Made by a program: the position numbers and the translations under genes. This document shows positions 59,846-64,000 of a stretch of 64,000 nt of DNA, in pieces. The notes beneath the pieces are model-generated. The model saw only the letters and a program-made list of their open reading frames with translations. It was not told the origin of the DNA and searched no databases. The DNA comes from Yersinia canariae (GTDB taxonomy: Bacteria; Pseudomonadota; Gammaproteobacteria; Enterobacterales; Enterobacteriaceae), in contig NZ_CP043727.1 of the NCBI RefSeq assembly GCF_009831415.1, forward strand, positions 1,612,001 through 1,676,000, given 5' to 3'. Each line of letters opens with the position of its first letter. Within the stretch, counting starts at the first letter, position 1.

Positions 59846-60142
59846 ATGAATGAACAAAGTCAGCTTCCATATTGGTGGGCTGGGTCACTGGCATTATTCT
59901 CAGCTCTGAGTTTACAGGATTATATCTTTATTCTCGGTACTGTGATTAGCGTGATTTTCACTGTCAAAACCTATTATGTCAATTTACGAGAAAAAGACGC
60001 AATAATTAAAGAAGAGAAACGTAGAACCGAAATATTACGAGATTTCTTGCGGAATAAAACAGCTGAAAATACTCCAGCTGCTATTGCGATATGTAATGAC
60101 GCATTGCGCAACGTGATTTACAGCCAGTCAAAAAATGGGTAG
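59846..60142 (+). CDS. Phage holin (HP1/PSP3-type)
   Basis: A 98-residue small membrane protein. Hydrophobic segments at about residues 10-25 and 27-45 (LQDYIFILGTVISVIFTVKTYY) are followed by a charged cytoplasmic tail (NLREKDAIIKEEKRRTEILRDF). Size, topology and the LSLQDYIFILG core match small holins of the HP1 kind. GAGGGAGG precedes the ATG. No endolysin gene follows, only a 20-codon hydrophobic ORF, so lysis by this cassette would need a host or distant hydrolase. Confidence 0.8.
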   Translation: MNEQSQLPYWWAGSLALFSALSLQDYIFILGTVISVIFTVKTYYVNLREKDAIIKEEKRRTEILRDFLRNKTAENTPAAIAICNDALRNVIYSQSKNG

Positions 60143-60188
60143 ACAGTGCTGTGCAAGTGCCGCCGCTGATGAAAACCACGGAGGGCCA

Positions 60189-60251
60189 ATGAATCGACAA
60201 GCCATCATTATGGTATTGCTGATGCTATTGCTTCTGGGGGGCGGAAAATAG
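60189..60251 (+). CDS. 20-codon hydrophobic peptide after the holin
   Basis: ATG preceded by GGAGGG encodes MNRQAIIMVLLMLLLLGGGK and then TAG. It looks like the membrane-anchor start of a spanin (Rz) or signal-anchor endolysin that has lost the rest, or like a real single-helix lysis peptide. The strong ribosome site suggests it may be translated. Confidence 0.35.
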   Translation: MNRQAIIMVLLMLLLLGGGK

Positions 60252-60368
60252 TTATCGTCACAGCGCCAAACAGAAGAAAGAACACGCCTTTCCCCAACCC
60301 CTCGTTAGTCCTCTCATTTCATGCTAAATTTACCTATCTCAAGCCATAGCATCGTTTCAGGTACCAGT

Positions 60369-61109
60369 ATGTTTACATATCAAGAAATATCCTCACTGAA
60401 CGAATTGGAATTGATCGTCTATAACTACATCATAAAAAACACGGACAAAGTGACGTACATGACCATCAGGGAACTGGCGGATGCTGCAGGCGTTTCTACC
60501 ACCACGGTTTTACGTTTCTGCAAGAAAATGAATTGTGATGGCTATTCTGAATTCCGGGTTCGTTTTAAACTCTATTTAGAACATGACGAAAAGCCGCTGG
60601 TCAGTTTTGGAATTAGTGAAATAATTAACTATTTTAAAAGTATTAATAATAGCGAGTTTGATGAGTTACTGGATAATGTTGCGACGCAAATAGCAGATAC
60701 GCGTAGAATTATTTTTGTCGGAATAGGAACCTCTGGCGCATTAGGGAAATACAGTGCGCGTTTCTTTTCTAACATAGGGAAATACAGTACATATATTGAT
60801 GACCCTTATTACCCTATCAATAGTGATATGTATCAAGATGCTATCGCAATTATCTTTTCAGTGTCGGGTGAAACCGAAGAGATTATCCGTATTGCTAACC
60901 AGTTCAGCATACAAAACTGTAAAATCATTAGCATCACCAATAGTGACAATTCAACTCTGGCCAAGATGGCTGACTTGAATATATCCTACCATATGCCGCC
61001 TATTGTATTGGAAGGCCAATATAATATTACTACCCAGATCCCAGTGCTATATATTATTGAAACTATCGGTAAAAAACTCCCACGATTAATTAATAAAAAC
61101 ACCCAATAA
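60369..61109 (+). CDS. RpiR/MurR-family regulator with SIS domain
   Basis: A 246-residue regulator: N-terminal RpiR helix-turn-helix (residues 1-75, MTIRELADAAGVSTTTVLRFCKKM) and a C-terminal SIS sugar-phosphate isomerase-like domain (IIFVGIGTSGALGKYSARFFSN, then SVSGETEEIIRIANQF). The start at 60369 follows a TCAGGT site; the longer frame to 60321 is discarded. It lies 167 bp before a beta-glucoside PTS gene and a phospho-beta-glucosidase, so it probably senses a phosphosugar and controls them. Confidence 0.9.
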   Translation: MFTYQEISSLNELELIVYNYIIKNTDKVTYMTIRELADAAGVSTTTVLRFCKKMNCDGYSEFRVRFKLYLEHDEKPLVSFGISEIINYFKSINNSEFDELLDNVATQIADTRRIIFVGIGTSGALGKYSARFFSNIGKYSTYIDDPYYPINSDMYQDAIAIIFSVSGETEEIIRIANQFSIQNCKIISITNSDNSTLAKMADLNISYHMPPIVLEGQYNITTQIPVLYIIETIGKKLPRLINKNTQ

Positions 61110-61124
61110 AACAGGGTGTTTTTT
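61098..61124 (+). terminator. Terminator overlapping the rpiR-like stop codon
   Basis: AACACCC and GGGTGTT flank a loop that contains the stop codon of the regulator, followed by TTTTTTGC. The stem begins within the last codons. Confidence 0.85.
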
Positions 61125-61275
61125 GCATGTTACATATACCAAGTCACGGTTTTTGTTATATCGTGACTTCATATTTCTTTTTGTTAAACTTTAGTCTCAA
61201 TCGACCAAAATATTAATAATAAGCCGATAACACTCTGTTTATCTTATACTCAGCGTTCGTGACAGGAGACTAATA

Positions 61276-62817
61276 ATGGCAATTGATTACGCATTGACCG
61301 CCCAAGAAATTATTAAGTATATTGGTGGCGATAATAATGTGATTACCGTCACACATTGTGCGACGCGTTTACGTTTTATATTGAAAGATAATAAAGCTGT
61401 CGATAAAGAAAAATTAAACCGTGTTAAAGGCGTTATTACCGTTATTGAAGCGGGTGGGCAAATGCAAGTGGTTATCGGCAACCACGTCGGTGATGCCTAT
61501 ATGCATGTCACGAACCTGATTAATATCGATGAAAATACGCAGGTTGCAGCACCGAAAGTCGGTATTGTTAGCCGTTTGATGGATATTATCTCCAGTATTT
61601 TTGCTCCTTTTCTTTATCCACTGGCTGCATGCGGTATTTTACAGGGGATTATTTCTTTCCTCGCCGCAATTGGTTGGATGGATGCCGCCAGTGGCACTTA
61701 TCGAATTCTAAACTTTGTCTCTTGGACGGGGTTTACCTTCTTGCCAGTGATGGTAGCTTTTACCGCCGCCAAGAAATTCAATGTTAACCCTTTCAGCGCT
61801 GTTATTACTGCCTGCGCACTAATTAGTCCTGATTATATGAACATGCTGACAGCTAACAAAATCGTCACTGTTAACTCAGCAGATCCTGCCGTTCAGCAAT
61901 TGATGCGTGAAGCCCTGGATAACCCACAAGTTACCCATATTTTGAATACCATTGCTGGCATTCCTTTGTCATCGCCCACCTTGGATTTCTTCGGTATTCC
62001 CGTGCAATACCTGAGCTACACCGCCTCGGTTATTCCGATCATTTTAATGGTCTGGGCGATGTCTTACGTGCAGCGCTTTTGTGAAAAAGTGTTGCCAATG
62101 GTGGTGCGTAATTTATTTACCCCGATGTTCTGTATTGCCATTATGGTGCCATTAACTCTGCTGGTATTTGGCCCTGTGGGTAATTTGATAGGAGGCGCCA
62201 TTGGGGGTGTTTACAACACGCTTTATAACCTCAGCCCAGCAATAGCAGGGTTTATGGTGGGAGCATTTTGGCAGCCATTGGTCACATTGGGTGTCCATTG
62301 GGGTATCACTCCGGTCACTGTTGGCAACTATGCCACACTGGGTTATGACACCTTTACGGGTTTGCAAGCTTCCGCAGTTTTTGCCATGGCCGGAACTATG
62401 TTTGGCGTTTATTTAAAAACACGCAATCGTGAAATGAAAGGAATTTCCTTATCAGCAGGCATTACCGCTTTATTCGGTATTACCGAACCGGCTATTTACG
62501 GTGTGGCGTTACGATTGAAAAAACCGTTCTTGTGCAGTTGTGCTGCTGGCGGGATTGGCGGAGCTATCGCCGGAACTTTTAATGCTGTGTCTTGGAGTTA
62601 TTGCTTACCTGGAATTGCAGTATTACCGGTCTTTTTCAAAGAAGGCCATATGGCACAGTTCTTGGGATTCCTACTGTCAATTACTGTCGCTTTCGTTTTG
62701 GGGGCGGTTTTCACTTGGTTAGTTGGGTTTACTGATGAGCCAGAGAATGCTGATCAAGTCAGTCGTGCGAAAGCATCAGAAGCACCAATTGCTCAGGCGC
62801 AAATGAATCAAGGCTAA
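61276..62817 (+). CDS. PTS beta-glucoside-specific EIIBC
   Basis: A 513-residue inner-membrane phosphotransferase importer of the arbutin/salicin/cellobiose (AscF/BglF-like) group. The B domain, residues ~1-90, has the phosphocysteine in THCATRLRF, and the C domain has about ten helices with GITPVTVGNY and the TALFGITEPAIYGVALRLKKPF signature. It has no A domain, so it relies on EIIA-Glc (Crr). It is followed 86 bp later by a phospho-beta-glucosidase gene and preceded by an RpiR regulator. The exact substrate is unknown. Confidence 0.93.
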   Translation: MAIDYALTAQEIIKYIGGDNNVITVTHCATRLRFILKDNKAVDKEKLNRVKGVITVIEAGGQMQVVIGNHVGDAYMHVTNLINIDENTQVAAPKVGIVSRLMDIISSIFAPFLYPLAACGILQGIISFLAAIGWMDAASGTYRILNFVSWTGFTFLPVMVAFTAAKKFNVNPFSAVITACALISPDYMNMLTANKIVTVNSADPAVQQLMREALDNPQVTHILNTIAGIPLSSPTLDFFGIPVQYLSYTASVIPIILMVWAMSYVQRFCEKVLPMVVRNLFTPMFCIAIMVPLTLLVFGPVGNLIGGAIGGVYNTLYNLSPAIAGFMVGAFWQPLVTLGVHWGITPVTVGNYATLGYDTFTGLQASAVFAMAGTMFGVYLKTRNREMKGISLSAGITALFGITEPAIYGVALRLKKPFLCSCAAGGIGGAIAGTFNAVSWSYCLPGIAVLPVFFKEGHMAQFLGFLLSITVAFVLGAVFTWLVGFTDEPENADQVSRAKASEAPIAQAQMNQG

Positions 62818-62825
62818 AATATTGA

Positions 62826-64000
<1,175 letters not shown>

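Noticed and set aside
59842..60300. Full lysis cassette (endolysin and spanins) after the holin
   Set aside because: No lysozyme, amidase or transglycosylase motif is found in 60143-60368; only the 20-codon hydrophobic ORF is there.

Overview
The window looks like a chromosomal segment of a Yersinia species outside Y. pestis. The reasons are the gene order (nuoLMN; menFDHBCE next to elaB; yfaZ, tyrP, yfaY, eco, nrdAB-yfaE, ubiG, gyrA, rcsC/rcsB/rcsD, ompC), near-identity of many products to the E. coli proteins as I remember them, and several ERIC repeats of the Yersinia type. rcsD is full length, whereas it is disrupted in Y. pestis. All family assignments come from reading motifs and from memory; no database search was run.

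Layout: (1) 1-4506, the end of the nuo operon (nuoL 3' part, nuoM, nuoN) and its terminator. (2) 4.5-7.5 kb, a LysR regulator divergent from an MFS exporter, then a YcdZ-like membrane protein. (3) 7.5-9.5 kb, an A+T-rich orphan gene of 519 codons plus 360 bp of non-coding DNA, probably acquired. (4) 9.5-18.1 kb, a gluconate/ketogluconate island: a YhcH-family protein, gluconokinase and 5-ketogluconate reductase on the minus strand; a LacI-type regulator; then a 2-hydroxyacid dehydrogenase, an MFS carrier, a DUF336 protein and Edd on the plus strand. CRP-like and GntR/IdnR-like sites precede both arms. No eda gene is present. (5) 18.3-26.4 kb, elaB and the menaquinone operon menF-D-H-B-C-E. (6) 26.5-32.5 kb, katA, yfaZ, tyrP, yfaY and eco. 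(7) 32.6-40.6 kb, yfaE-nrdB-nrdA (minus), ubiG (minus) and gyrA (plus). (8) 40.9-50.6 kb, the Rcs phosphorelay (rcsC plus; rcsD-rcsB minus), an MFS gene, a decayed ABC-ATPase fragment, the antisense regulator MicF and the porin OmpC. (9) 50.8-57.4 kb, tRNA-Ser(TGA) and tRNA-Thr(TGT), ampH, a GPH-family carrier, a metallo-hydrolase and a chemoreceptor. (10) 57.7-60.3 kb, a compact phage-derived unit: a DinI-like gene with a consensus LexA box, a CI-type self-cleaving repressor, a Q antiterminator, a hairpin, a holin and a tiny hydrophobic ORF. (11) 60.3-64 kb, an RpiR/SIS regulator, a beta-glucoside PTS EIIBC and a 6-phospho-beta-glucosidase cut by the window end.

The most notable region is the phage-derived unit. 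Between cI and Q lie three evenly spaced operator-like sequences (ATYAC-N5-GYAAT, centres 23-24 bp apart) interleaved with two back-to-back promoters. The promoter facing cI would give an almost leaderless transcript. This is the architecture of a lambda right operator, but cro, cII, replication genes and endolysin are missing and Q lies directly behind the rightward promoter. It reads as either a prophage deletion relic or a retained SOS-controlled holin switch. The second notable item is the 519-residue orphan protein at 7565-9124. MicF and the ketogluconate regulon are the best-supported regulatory features.
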